This document shows positions 56,619 through 64,000 of a stretch of DNA of 64,000 nt, one piece after another. Numbering within the stretch: position 1 is the stretch's first letter; every line of letters begins with the position of its first letter. The position numbers and the translations under genes are program-made. Under the pieces are notes generated by a model. It saw only the letters and a list, made by a program, of their open reading frames with translations, did not search any database and had not been told where the DNA came from. Source of the DNA: Paracoccaceae bacterium (lineage in GTDB: Bacteria > Pseudomonadota > Alphaproteobacteria > Rhodobacterales > Rhodobacteraceae); assembly GCA_027013095.1 (NCBI GenBank), contig JALUYI010000023.1:167403-231402 (forward strand), written 5' to 3'.

Positions 56619-59600
56619 TTGCAGTTCACACGCCTCAGACTGACCGGCTTCAAAAGCTTTGTCGATCCGACCGATCTGGTGATCGCGCCGGGGCTGACCG
56701 GGGTTGTCGGGCCGAACGGCTGTGGCAAGTCGAACCTGCTGGAGGCCCTGCGATGGGTCATGGGCGAGAACCGCGCCAAGGCGATGCGCGGAAGCGGCAT
56801 GGAGGATGTGATCTTTGCCGGCGCCTCGTCGCGTCCGGCCCGGAATTTCGCCGAGGTTTCCCTGACAATCGACAATTCTGACCGTAGGGCACCGTCGGGG
56901 TTTAACGACAGCGATACGCTCGAGGTCTTGCGCCGAATCACCCGCGATGCCGGCTCGGCCTACAAGGCCAACGGCCGCGATGTGCGCGCCCGCGATATAC
57001 AGATTCTGTTTGCTGACGCATCGACCGGCGCCCACAGCCCGGCCCTTGTGCGACAGGGACAGATCAGCGAATTGATCAACGCCAAACCCAAGGCCCGGCG
57101 GCGCATTCTGGAAGAGGCCGCGGGGATCTCGGGCCTTTACGCCCGCCGCCATGAGGCCGAGTTGAAACTGAACGGCACCCAAACCAACCTTGTGCGGGTG
57201 GATGATGTGTTGGAACAATTGCAAAGCCAGCTGACGACGCTGGCCCGGCAGGCCCGACAGGCGGCACGCTATCGCACCATTGGCGAGGAATTGCGCCGCG
57301 CCGAAGGTCTACTGCTGTATCGGCGTTGGCGCGAAGCGGATCACGCCCTGAAATCTGCCGAGCGCAATTTTGCCGCCCTGACCAGCGCCTCAGCGCAGGC
57401 GCAATCAGCCGTTTTGGCAGCAACCAAGGCCCGGGCTGCCGCCGAGGACCTGCTGCCGCCGCTTCGCGAAGAGGACACCATTGCAGCGGCCGTCCTGCAA
57501 CGGCTGCTGGTCGAACGGGACACGATTGCCGATCAGGAAAACCGCGCGCGCGAGATGATCCAGACCCTGCGTGCCCGCATTGCCCAACTCGGGCAGGATA
57601 TCGAGCGCGAGACCGGCCTGAACCGCGATGCCGTGGAAACCATTGAGCGGCTGGAATGGGAACAGGCCGCGCTTGAAAAGGCGGCGCTGGGCTTTGACGA
57701 CAAGCTGGCGGCGGCACAGGACGCCGCCCGTGCGGCCGGGGGCGACCTGCAAGAGGCCGAGGCGCGCCTTGCCAAACTGACCGAAGACGTCGCACGCCTG
57801 TCGGCCCGCCATCAATCCGCTCAACGGCTGCTAACCGACAGCGAGGCGACATTGGCCAAGAACACGTCTGCCGCGGCCAAGGCAGCCGAAGCGCAAAAGT
57901 CAGCCAACGCGGGCCTCAGCACCGCCCAAAGCCGCTTTGCGCAGGCCAAGGACGCCAAGGACGCCGCAGAACGGGCGGCCACTGATGCTGAGCAGGCCTT
58001 GGTCGCCGCCGAAACAGCACGCAGCGAAGGACAGGCAAAAGAGGCCAATGCACGGGCCGAACGATCAGAAGCCGAGGGTGAGGCCAATGCCCTGCGCGCC
58101 GAGGTCAACGCGCTGGGGAGGCTGGTGGCGCGGGACGCGTCCGATGCCGGTCAGTTGCTGGACCAGCTTCGCGTTGAAAAAGGCTATGAGGTGGCTCTTG
58201 GCGTTGCCTTCGGTGACGATCTCGGGGTGCCGGAAATCGGCCGGGACGGGGACTCCGGCTGGGCTCACCTGCCGGATTATGATCTCGATCAACCGCTTCC
58301 TCAGGGGGTTGAACCGCTGCTCCAGCACATCAGCGCTCCGCCGGTTCTGTCGCGACGCATGTCGCAGATCGGACTCGTGTGCCGCGATGAGGGCGCGCGC
58401 CTGCAGGTCAGTCTGCGGCCGGGGCAGCGCCTTGTCTCGGTTGAAGGGGACCTCTGGCGCTGGGACGGTCTGCGCGCAGGAGCCGAAGATTCCCCCAGTG
58501 CCGCCGCCCTGCGCCTGCAACAGATCAACCGTCTGGAAGAACTGACCACCGCACTGGCCGACGCCCAGACCCGGGCCGAGGCGGCAAAACGAAACCATCT
58601 GGCGCTGAGCGATAACCTCAGAGAGTTGACCGAGACCGACAAGCGCTGCCGTGATGCGCGGCGCCGCGCTGACGAGGCGCTGACAGCAGCCATGCGGACC
58701 CTGTCTCAGGCCGACGCCGAACAGGGCATCGCGGCCGGGCGACTTGAATCCGCGCGCATGGCACTGGCCCGTTTTGAAGAAGAGGCGATGAACAGCCGCG
58801 CACAGGTCCGTGAGGCCGAGGCCGCGATTGCAAAACTGGGCGATCTTGACACCGCCCGCGCCGAATTCGAGGCCGCCCGGGTCGCGGTCGAGGCGGCGCG
58901 CATGGCGATGATGTCAAAACGCTCGATGGCCGACGAAACCCGGCGAGAGGGCGAGGCCCGACTGCGCCGCACCCAAGAGGTTATCAAGGAAATCAGCGGC
59001 TGGCGGCACCGCCTTGAAACCGCCGGAAAACGCATTGGTGAATTGCAGGCCCGCAAGGCCGAAGCCGAGGCCGAATGTGCCCGCGCCGCTGCCAGCCCGG
59101 CCGAGCTGGTCGCCAAACGCGAGCGTCTGAACGAGGCAATAACCGAGGCCGAGGCCCGCAAGGCCGCCGCCGCCGATGCCCTGACCGGGGCCGAGCGCGC
59201 CTTGCAGAACGCGGTTGCCAACGAGCGCGAAAAGGAACGCGCCGCCTCGGATGCCCGCGAGGCCCGGGGGCGCGCCGACGCGATGACGGATGCGGCGCGC
59301 GTACAGGTTGAAACGGCGGTCGAGCGCATCAGGCAAGAGCTGGACATGACACCGGCGGCCCTGCTGGACCTGCTGGAAGGCGACCCCGACGAGATGCCCT
59401 CGTCCGAGCGCATTGAAACAGAGGTTGCGCGACTTCGTCGGCAGCGCGATGCCTTGGGCGCGGTCAATCTGCGGGCCGAAGAAGACGCCCGCGAGGTACA
59501 GGTGGAGTTTGACCAGCTGACCGCCGAAAAGGCCGATCTCGACGCCGCTGTCGCCAAACTCAGAAGCGGGATTTCCAGCCTGAACCGCGAAGGGCGCGAG

Positions 59601-60074
59601 CGCCTTCTGGCCGCCTTTGATCAGGTCAACAAGAATTTTGAAATGCTGTTTCGCCACCTTTTCGGCGGCGGCGAGGCCAAGCTGGTTCTGGTCGAAAGCG
59701 ATGACCCGCTGGAGGCCGGGCTGGAGATCATGTGCCAGCCTCCCGGCAAGAAGCTGTCGGTCTTGTCGCTGCTGTCCGGGGGCGAGCAGACGCTGACCGC
59801 GCTGGCCCTGATCTTTGCCGTATTTCTGGCCAATCCGGCGCCAATTTGCGTGCTGGACGAGGTGGATGCGCCGCTTGACGATGCCAACGTGGGCCGGTTT
59901 TGCGACATGCTGGATGAAATGACCCGCCAGACCGAAACGCGGTTCCTAGTCATCACTCACCACGCTGTCACGATGGCGCGAATGGAGCGCCTGTTCGGGG
60001 TGACAATGGCTGAGCAAGGTGTCAGCCAACTGGTTTCGGTCGATCTCAGCCGAGCCGAATCGATGGTCGCATGA
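56619..60074 (+). CDS. smc: Chromosome segregation protein SMC
   Basis: 1151 residues from a TTG start. ABC-type ATPase head halves at both ends: Walker A GPNGCGKSN (31-39) and, near the C-terminus, signature LLSGGEQTLTALAL and Walker B CVLDEVDAPLDDAN. Between them lie two long Ala/Glu/Arg-rich coiled coils and a hinge (about 500-620) that starts near LGRLVARDASDAGQLLDQL. It folds chromosomes as part of condensin with ScpA and ScpB. TTG 56619 reproduces the family N-terminus MQFTRLRLTGFKSF; another TTG at 56553 would add 22 unrelated residues. Upstream GGCAGAGA is a weak ribosome-binding site. Confidence 0.95.
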   Translation: MQFTRLRLTGFKSFVDPTDLVIAPGLTGVVGPNGCGKSNLLEALRWVMGENRAKAMRGSGMEDVIFAGASSRPARNFAEVSLTIDNSDRRAPSGFNDSDTLEVLRRITRDAGSAYKANGRDVRARDIQILFADASTGAHSPALVRQGQISELINAKPKARRRILEEAAGISGLYARRHEAELKLNGTQTNLVRVDDVLEQLQSQLTTLARQARQAARYRTIGEELRRAEGLLLYRRWREADHALKSAERNFAALTSASAQAQSAVLAATKARAAAEDLLPPLREEDTIAAAVLQRLLVERDTIADQENRAREMIQTLRARIAQLGQDIERETGLNRDAVETIERLEWEQAALEKAALGFDDKLAAAQDAARAAGGDLQEAEARLAKLTEDVARLSARHQSAQRLLTDSEATLAKNTSAAAKAAEAQKSANAGLSTAQSRFAQAKDAKDAAERAATDAEQALVAAETARSEGQAKEANARAERSEAEGEANALRAEVNALGRLVARDASDAGQLLDQLRVEKGYEVALGVAFGDDLGVPEIGRDGDSGWAHLPDYDLDQPLPQGVEPLLQHISAPPVLSRRMSQIGLVCRDEGARLQVSLRPGQRLVSVEGDLWRWDGLRAGAEDSPSAAALRLQQINRLEELTTALADAQTRAEAAKRNHLALSDNLRELTETDKRCRDARRRADEALTAAMRTLSQADAEQGIAAGRLESARMALARFEEEAMNSRAQVREAEAAIAKLGDLDTARAEFEAARVAVEAARMAMMSKRSMADETRREGEARLRRTQEVIKEISGWRHRLETAGKRIGELQARKAEAEAECARAAASPAELVAKRERLNEAITEAEARKAAAADALTGAERALQNAVANEREKERAASDAREARGRADAMTDAARVQVETAVERIRQELDMTPAALLDLLEGDPDEMPSSERIETEVARLRRQRDALGAVNLRAEEDAREVQVEFDQLTAEKADLDAAVAKLRSGISSLNREGRERLLAAFDQVNKNFEMLFRHLFGGGEAKLVLVESDDPLEAGLEIMCQPPGKKLSVLSLLSGGEQTLTALALIFAVFLANPAPICVLDEVDAPLDDANVGRFCDMLDEMTRQTETRFLVITHHAVTMARMERLFGVTMAEQGVSQLVSVDLSRAESMVA

Positions 60075-60136
60075 TCTTTGCGTTGCACCTGTCGCGCGCC
60101 AGCCCTCAGAACCCGTGCCCCCCGGCGGGCGTCGTT

Positions 60137-61312
60137 TTACAGTCGTTTCAAGAGCGCCTTGGTTGGCCATGAATCAGCCGGCAGGCCAAGGCGAATCTGC
60201 TCTTTCTGGATGGCCTCACGGGTGCGGGCGCCAAGGATACCGTCGATCTTGCCCACATCATAGCCGCGCTTGACCAGTTTGCGTTGCAGGGCTTTCATGT
60301 CATTGCCCGACAGCGACGGATCGGGATTGCGGGCATCAAAAACCGGCGCGCCGGCAAGGCGTGTGGCGAAATAGGCCGCCGTTGTCACATAGACATAGGA
60401 TTGGTTCCATTTGAAATAAACGTCAAAGTTGGGCAGCGCCATGAAGGCCGGACCAAAGCGGCCCTGCGGCAGCACGATTGACGCCTTGAGGCGTGCGTTC
60501 GGCATTTTGACACCGCGCGCCCTGACGCCGAGTTTTTGCCATTCGGCCACGGTTTTTTGGTGGTCTATGCCGGTATCGCGCCAGCGCATGTGTTTGGGGA
60601 TTTTGACCTCGATCAGCCAAGGCTCGTTAGCGCGCCAGCCGAGGGTTTTCAGCATATTGGCCGCTGTCATAATGGCATCCGGCGCGCTGGTTTTCAGGCG
60701 CACATAGCCGTCATTATCGCCGTCAATCCCGAGGTTCAGGATGTCATCGGGCAGCATTTGCACCATACCGATTTCGCCGGCCCACGCGCCGGTGGTGGTG
60801 GCCGGGTCAAAATCGCCGAGTTTGTAAAGCGCGAGGGCTGAAAATATTTGTGGGCGAAACAGCTCGGGGCGGCGGCAATCATGCGCCAATGTTACCAGCG
60901 CGTTCAGCGTGTTGAAATTGCCTTGCACGGCGCCATAGTCGGTTTCCAGCGCCCAAAAGGCCAGAATGACGGCGGGATCAACGCCGTAGGTTTTTTGCGC
61001 GCGTTTCAGCACGCTGCGATATTTTTTGGCGTTCTTCTTGCCCCTCACCATGCGGCTTTTGCTGATGATACGGCGGGAAAAATCGGTGAAGGTCATGCGA
61101 AACACGCCTTGGGCGCGGTCCATGCGGATCACCTTTGGGTCCAGTTTTACCGACTTGAAAAAGCGGTTTACGGTTTGGCGCGGGGTGCCGTTGGCTATGG
61201 CCTCGTGTTTCAATCCGTTCACAAAGGTGTTGAAATTCCCGCCGCAGCCTTGGGCCAGAGCGCCGGTCGTTGAAAAGGCCAGCAGGGTGGCGGCAAGAAT
61301 GGGGAAACGCAT
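60137..61312 (-). CDS. Lytic murein transglycosylase, MltB family with peptidoglycan-binding domain
   Basis: 391 residues. A signal peptide (1-20, ending ALA-Q) exports it to the periplasm. The catalytic glutamate is E123 in AFWALETDYGAVQGNFNT, and the MltB fold continues through GEIGMVQMLPDDILNLGIDGD. A C-terminal PG_binding_1 domain (about 325-390: LSGNDMKALQRKLVKRGYDVGKIDG in pieces, then GARTREAIQ) follows. It cleaves the glycan strands of murein to 1,6-anhydro-muropeptides. GAGG lies five bases before the ATG at 61312. The upstream extension to 61654 is a shadow of serA. There is no lipobox, so it is soluble rather than a lipoprotein. Confidence 0.93.
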   Translation of the reverse strand: MRFPILAATLLAFSTTGALAQGCGGNFNTFVNGLKHEAIANGTPRQTVNRFFKSVKLDPKVIRMDRAQGVFRMTFTDFSRRIISKSRMVRGKKNAKKYRSVLKRAQKTYGVDPAVILAFWALETDYGAVQGNFNTLNALVTLAHDCRRPELFRPQIFSALALYKLGDFDPATTTGAWAGEIGMVQMLPDDILNLGIDGDNDGYVRLKTSAPDAIMTAANMLKTLGWRANEPWLIEVKIPKHMRWRDTGIDHQKTVAEWQKLGVRARGVKMPNARLKASIVLPQGRFGPAFMALPNFDVYFKWNQSYVYVTTAAYFATRLAGAPVFDARNPDPSLSGNDMKALQRKLVKRGYDVGKIDGILGARTREAIQKEQIRLGLPADSWPTKALLKRL

Positions 61313-61364
61313 GAAAACCTCGTAAATCCGTTGTTTGGCAAAGATTAACAGGTTTCCCCTGAAA

Positions 61365-61393
61365 CGAAAGCCCCCGCTTGGCAGGGGCTTTCG
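61365..61393 (-). terminator. serA terminator
   Basis: CGAAAGCCCC (61365-61374) pairs with GGGGCTTTCG (61384-61393), a 10-base stem with nine-base loop. On the minus strand it is followed by TTTC. It begins eight bases after the serA stop and ends serA transcription before the transglycosylase gene. Confidence 0.75.
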
Positions 61394-61400
61394 CGTTGGC

Positions 61401-62996
61401 CTATTCGACGTTGAAAACCAGCGGCTTGATCTGGTTGAATTTACCTGTTTCCCTGAGGGCCTCCATCGCGGTTTGTGAGACCGGCTGATCGACATAAAGC
61501 AGCGCGATTGCATCGGCCCCGACATCGCTGCGGCCAAGGGTAAAGTTGGCGATATTGACGCCGTTTTCCCCCAAAACGCCGCCAAGGACGCCGATGATCC
61601 CCGGCACGTCCTTGTTGGTGGTGTAGAGCATGTTTTCCCCGACCTCGGCATCAATATTGATGTTCTTGATCTGGATAAAGCGCGGTTTTTTATCGGAAAA
61701 TACCGTTCCTGCGATTGAGCGTTCGGTTTTATCCGTCACCACGGTCAGCTTGATATAGCTGTCAAACACGCCGGATTTGGCCTGAGTCGTGGTCGAAATC
61801 TTGACCCCGCGCTCGGCTGCGACCACAGGGGCCGAGACCATGTTGACCTCGGGGTTTGAGGCCTGCATCAGCCCCGCAATCGCGGCTGAGTTGAGCGCGC
61901 CGGTGTTCATTTCGGCCACGTCGCCGTCATAGAGGATATTGACCGCCTTGATCGGGTCATCGGTCATCTGCCCGACAAAGGCGCCAAGGTGGGTCGCCAG
62001 CTTGACGAAAGGTGACAGAACCGGCGCCTCCTCGGCGGTGATCGAGGGCATGTTGATGGCGTTGGTCACCGCCCCGTTCAGGAGGTAATCCGACAGTTGT
62101 TCAGCCACCTGAATGGCGACGTTTTCCTGTGCCTCGGTTGTTGCCGCGCCAAGATGCGGGGTGCAGACGACGTTCGGCAGGCCAAAAAGCGGGCTGTCGG
62201 TTGCTGGCTCAACCTCAAAAACGTCAAAACCGGCACCTGCGACATGGCCCGATTTCAGGGCCTCGGCGAGTGCTGCCTCGTTCACCAGACCGCCGCGGGC
62301 GCAGTTGATGATACGCACGCCTTTCTTGGTTTTGGCGATGGCATCAGCATCAATGATCTGGCGCGTTTTGTCGGTCAGCGGCACATGCAGCGTGATGAAA
62401 TCGGCGCGCGCCAGCAGATCGTCCAGCTCAACCTTGGCGACACCCAATGCCTCGGCCCGTTCCTCGGACAGGAACGGATCATAGGCGATCACCTTCATCT
62501 TGAGGCCACGCGCCCGGTCCGCCACGATTGAGCCGATATTGCCACAACCAATTACGCCGAGGGTCTTGCTGGTCAGTTCAACCCCCATAAAGCGGGACTT
62601 TTCCCATTTGCCCGCCTGCGTCGAAACGCTGGCCGCAGGGATTTGCCGCGCCACCGCGAACATCACCGCAATCGCGTGTTCCGCCGTGGTGATCGAGTTG
62701 CCAAACGGCGTGTTCATCACGATCACGCCCTTTTTGCTGGCGGCGTTCAGGTCGATATTGTCAACCCCGATCCCGGCGCGGCCAATGACCTTGAGGTTGG
62801 TGGCGTTGTTCAGGATTTTTTCGGTGACCTTGGTGGCCGAACGGATCGCAAGGCCGTCGTAATCACCGATGATTTTCAGCAATTCGACCTTGTCTTTGCC
62901 AACCTCGGGGCGGAAATCCACCTCAATGCCGTTTTGTTTGAAGATTTCAACCGCCGTGGGGCTGAGTTTGTCGGATACGAGTACTTTAGGTGCCAT
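61401..62996 (-). CDS. serA: D-3-phosphoglycerate dehydrogenase
   Basis: 531 residues, the long form. It oxidises 3-phosphoglycerate to 3-phosphohydroxypyruvate, the first step of serine synthesis. NAD motif GVIGCGNIGSIVADRA (about 147-162), catalytic R in INCARGGLVNE, E in FDVFEVEP and H in CTPHLGAATTEAQ are present. An intervening domain (about 320-450) and a C-terminal ACT domain (about 455-531, ending VSQTAMEALRETGKFNQIKPLVF) follow; the ACT domain commonly binds serine. GAAAGGG precedes the ATG. It lies 53 bases after serC. Confidence 0.96.
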   Translation of the reverse strand: MAPKVLVSDKLSPTAVEIFKQNGIEVDFRPEVGKDKVELLKIIGDYDGLAIRSATKVTEKILNNATNLKVIGRAGIGVDNIDLNAASKKGVIVMNTPFGNSITTAEHAIAVMFAVARQIPAASVSTQAGKWEKSRFMGVELTSKTLGVIGCGNIGSIVADRARGLKMKVIAYDPFLSEERAEALGVAKVELDDLLARADFITLHVPLTDKTRQIIDADAIAKTKKGVRIINCARGGLVNEAALAEALKSGHVAGAGFDVFEVEPATDSPLFGLPNVVCTPHLGAATTEAQENVAIQVAEQLSDYLLNGAVTNAINMPSITAEEAPVLSPFVKLATHLGAFVGQMTDDPIKAVNILYDGDVAEMNTGALNSAAIAGLMQASNPEVNMVSAPVVAAERGVKISTTTQAKSGVFDSYIKLTVVTDKTERSIAGTVFSDKKPRFIQIKNINIDAEVGENMLYTTNKDVPGIIGVLGGVLGENGVNIANFTLGRSDVGADAIALLYVDQPVSQTAMEALRETGKFNQIKPLVFNVE

Positions 62997-63049
62997 GATA
63001 CGGCCCTTTCATTGCGTGTTTTATAGGGGAAACCCCCCAAAAATGTCGG

Positions 63050-64000
63050 TTAAAGCGCGGCTTTTTCGGCCTGAAATGCCCATGAGAGCCACGGGATCAG
63101 GGACGCAACGTCACTGGTTTCGACTGTCCCGCCGGTCCAGATTCTGAGGCCTGCAGGCGCGTCGCGGTAAGAGCCGATATCCTGCGCGACCCCCTCGGCG
63201 TCCAGACGTTTGACGATCGCTTTGGCAAAAGCGGCCTGCGCGTTGGCGTCAAGCGCCGTCACCTCGGGGTCAACGATTTTAAGGCAAACCGAGGTGTTTG
63301 AGCGGGTCGCCGGATCAACAGGCAGAAAGTCAACCCAAGGCGTGCTGGCAACAAAACTTGCCAGAGCATCAAGGTTTGCATCCGCCCGCGCGATCAGGCC
63401 CCTTAGCCCGCCCTGCGCCTTGGCCCAGTCAAGGGCGACGAGGTAATCCTCAACCGCCAGCATCGAGGGCGTGTTGATGGTGGCACCGGTGAATATCCCC
63501 TCAATCAGTTTGCCCCCCTTGGTCAGGCGGAAAATTTTCGGCAGGGGCCACGGCGGGGTATAGTTTTCCAGTCGCTCAACCGCGCGCGGCGACAAGATCA
63601 GCATCCCGTGTGCCGCCTCGCCGCCCAGCACCTTTTGCCAAGAGAACGTGGTCACGTCGAGCTTTTCCCACGGCAGATCTTGGGCAAACGCCGCCGAGGT
63701 GGCGTCACAAATCGTCAGGCCGGCGCGATCATCCTTGATCCAGTCGCCGTTTGGCACCCGCACACCCGATGTCGTGCCGTTCCATGTGAATACGACGTCG
63801 TTGTCAAAATTGACCGCCGCAAGATCGGGCAGCTTGCCGTAATCGGCCGTGCGAACAGTGGCCTCGATCTTGAGCTGTTTCAAGACATCGGTGACCCAGC
63901 CTGCGCCAAAACTCTCCCAGGCCAGCATGTCAACGCCGCGCGCGCCAAGCATTGACCAGAGGGCCATTTCAACCGCCCCCGTATCGGAGGCCGGAACGAT
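63050..64000 (-). CDS. serC: Phosphoserine aminotransferase (partial, N-terminus beyond the window)
   Basis: 316 residues are present and the frame continues past base 64000, so the internal ATG at 63967 is not the start. Class V PLP aminotransferase: [14 protein letters not shown], the PLP lysine in [33 protein letters not shown], and the C-terminal [19 protein letters not shown]. It converts 3-phosphohydroxypyruvate to phosphoserine with glutamate, directly after SerA. The sequence type (long, with [10 protein letters not shown]) is the alphaproteobacterial form rather than the E. coli form. Confidence 0.94.
   Translation of the reverse strand: MVPASDTGAVEMALWSMLGARGVDMLAWESFGAGWVTDVLKQLKIEATVRTADYGKLPDLAAVNFDNDVVFTWNGTTSGVRVPNGDWIKDDRAGLTICDATSAAFAQDLPWEKLDVTTFSWQKVLGGEAAHGMLILSPRAVERLENYTPPWPLPKIFRLTKGGKLIEGIFTGATINTPSMLAVEDYLVALDWAKAQGGLRGLIARADANLDALASFVASTPWVDFLPVDPATRSNTSVCLKIVDPEVTALDANAQAAFAKAIVKRLDAEGVAQDIGSYRDAPAGLRIWTGGTVETSDVASLIPWLSWAFQAEKAAL

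Noticed and set aside
58706..59557. Ser/Arg-rich 283-codon frame opposite smc
   Set aside because: Mirror of the Ala/Glu/Arg-rich coiled coil of smc; composition fully explained by the sense gene.

Overview
The window looks like core chromosome of an alphaproteobacterium of the order Rhodobacterales (Roseobacter-type), judged from gene content and protein character rather than from any database search. Supporting signs are the linked mdh - sucC-sucD-sucA-sucB - lpdA block, a two-lipoyl-domain SucB, a (3S)-malyl-CoA thioesterase-like Mcl2, an aerobic-type CobN with CbtAB under a B12 riboswitch, a pseudo-dihydroorotase next to pyrB, an Fe-S-less type-4 uracil-DNA glycosylase, and GC-rich tightly packed genes with many 4-base ATGA overlaps. 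I see no insertion sequence, prophage, CRISPR array, rRNA or tRNA gene.

Layout. 1-2.1 kb: partial zinc alcohol dehydrogenase and divergent matB. 2.1-6.0 kb: leftward operon pyrB - PH-like membrane protein - pseudo pyrC - plsY - DUF805 protein. 6.1-12.4 kb: rightward uracil-DNA glycosylase, moaB and an RND efflux adaptor/pump pair. 12.4-16.1 kb: leftward nucleotide-sugar island (gmd, RmlC-like epimerase, cupin, methyltransferase, DegT aminotransferase). 16.2-26.5 kb: leftward TCA-cycle block mdh, sucCDAB, VOC protein, MAPEG protein, lpdA, with a striking duplicated palindrome before sucC. 26.7-28.6 kb: mcl2 and a phosphotransferase. 28.8-40.1 kb: long rightward catabolic run deoC, ALDH16, argE-like, dipeptide-type ABC transporter without binding protein, ALDH, SDR, NylC-like P1 hydrolase; then convergent gabD. 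41.7-47.5 kb: arylformamidase-like hydrolase, two-component pair, EamA transporter, and a split MnmC pair. 47.5-49.5 kb: FMN reductase, cobO, YnfA-like and rhodanese genes. 49.6-49.8 kb: intergenic block with perfect FNR box, -10 element and strong terminator, read here as a candidate FNR-controlled small RNA. 49.9-56.4 kb: cobalamin block (riboswitch, cbtB, cbtA, cobW, GNAT, cobN). 56.6-64 kb: smc, a MltB-type transglycosylase, serA and partial serC.

How they fit together. The central carbon block supplies the TCA cycle from 2-oxoglutarate to succinate plus malate oxidation, with matB and mcl2 feeding acyl-CoA units. The 28.8-42.6 kb run looks like salvage of deoxyribose and of amide-containing compounds: uptake by the ABC transporter, hydrolysis by ArgE-like, NylC-like and formamidase-like enzymes, and oxidation of the resulting aldehydes. 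The cobalamin block couples cobalt import to late corrin steps. The most promising undescribed element is the compact FNR-box/terminator unit at 49636-49826.
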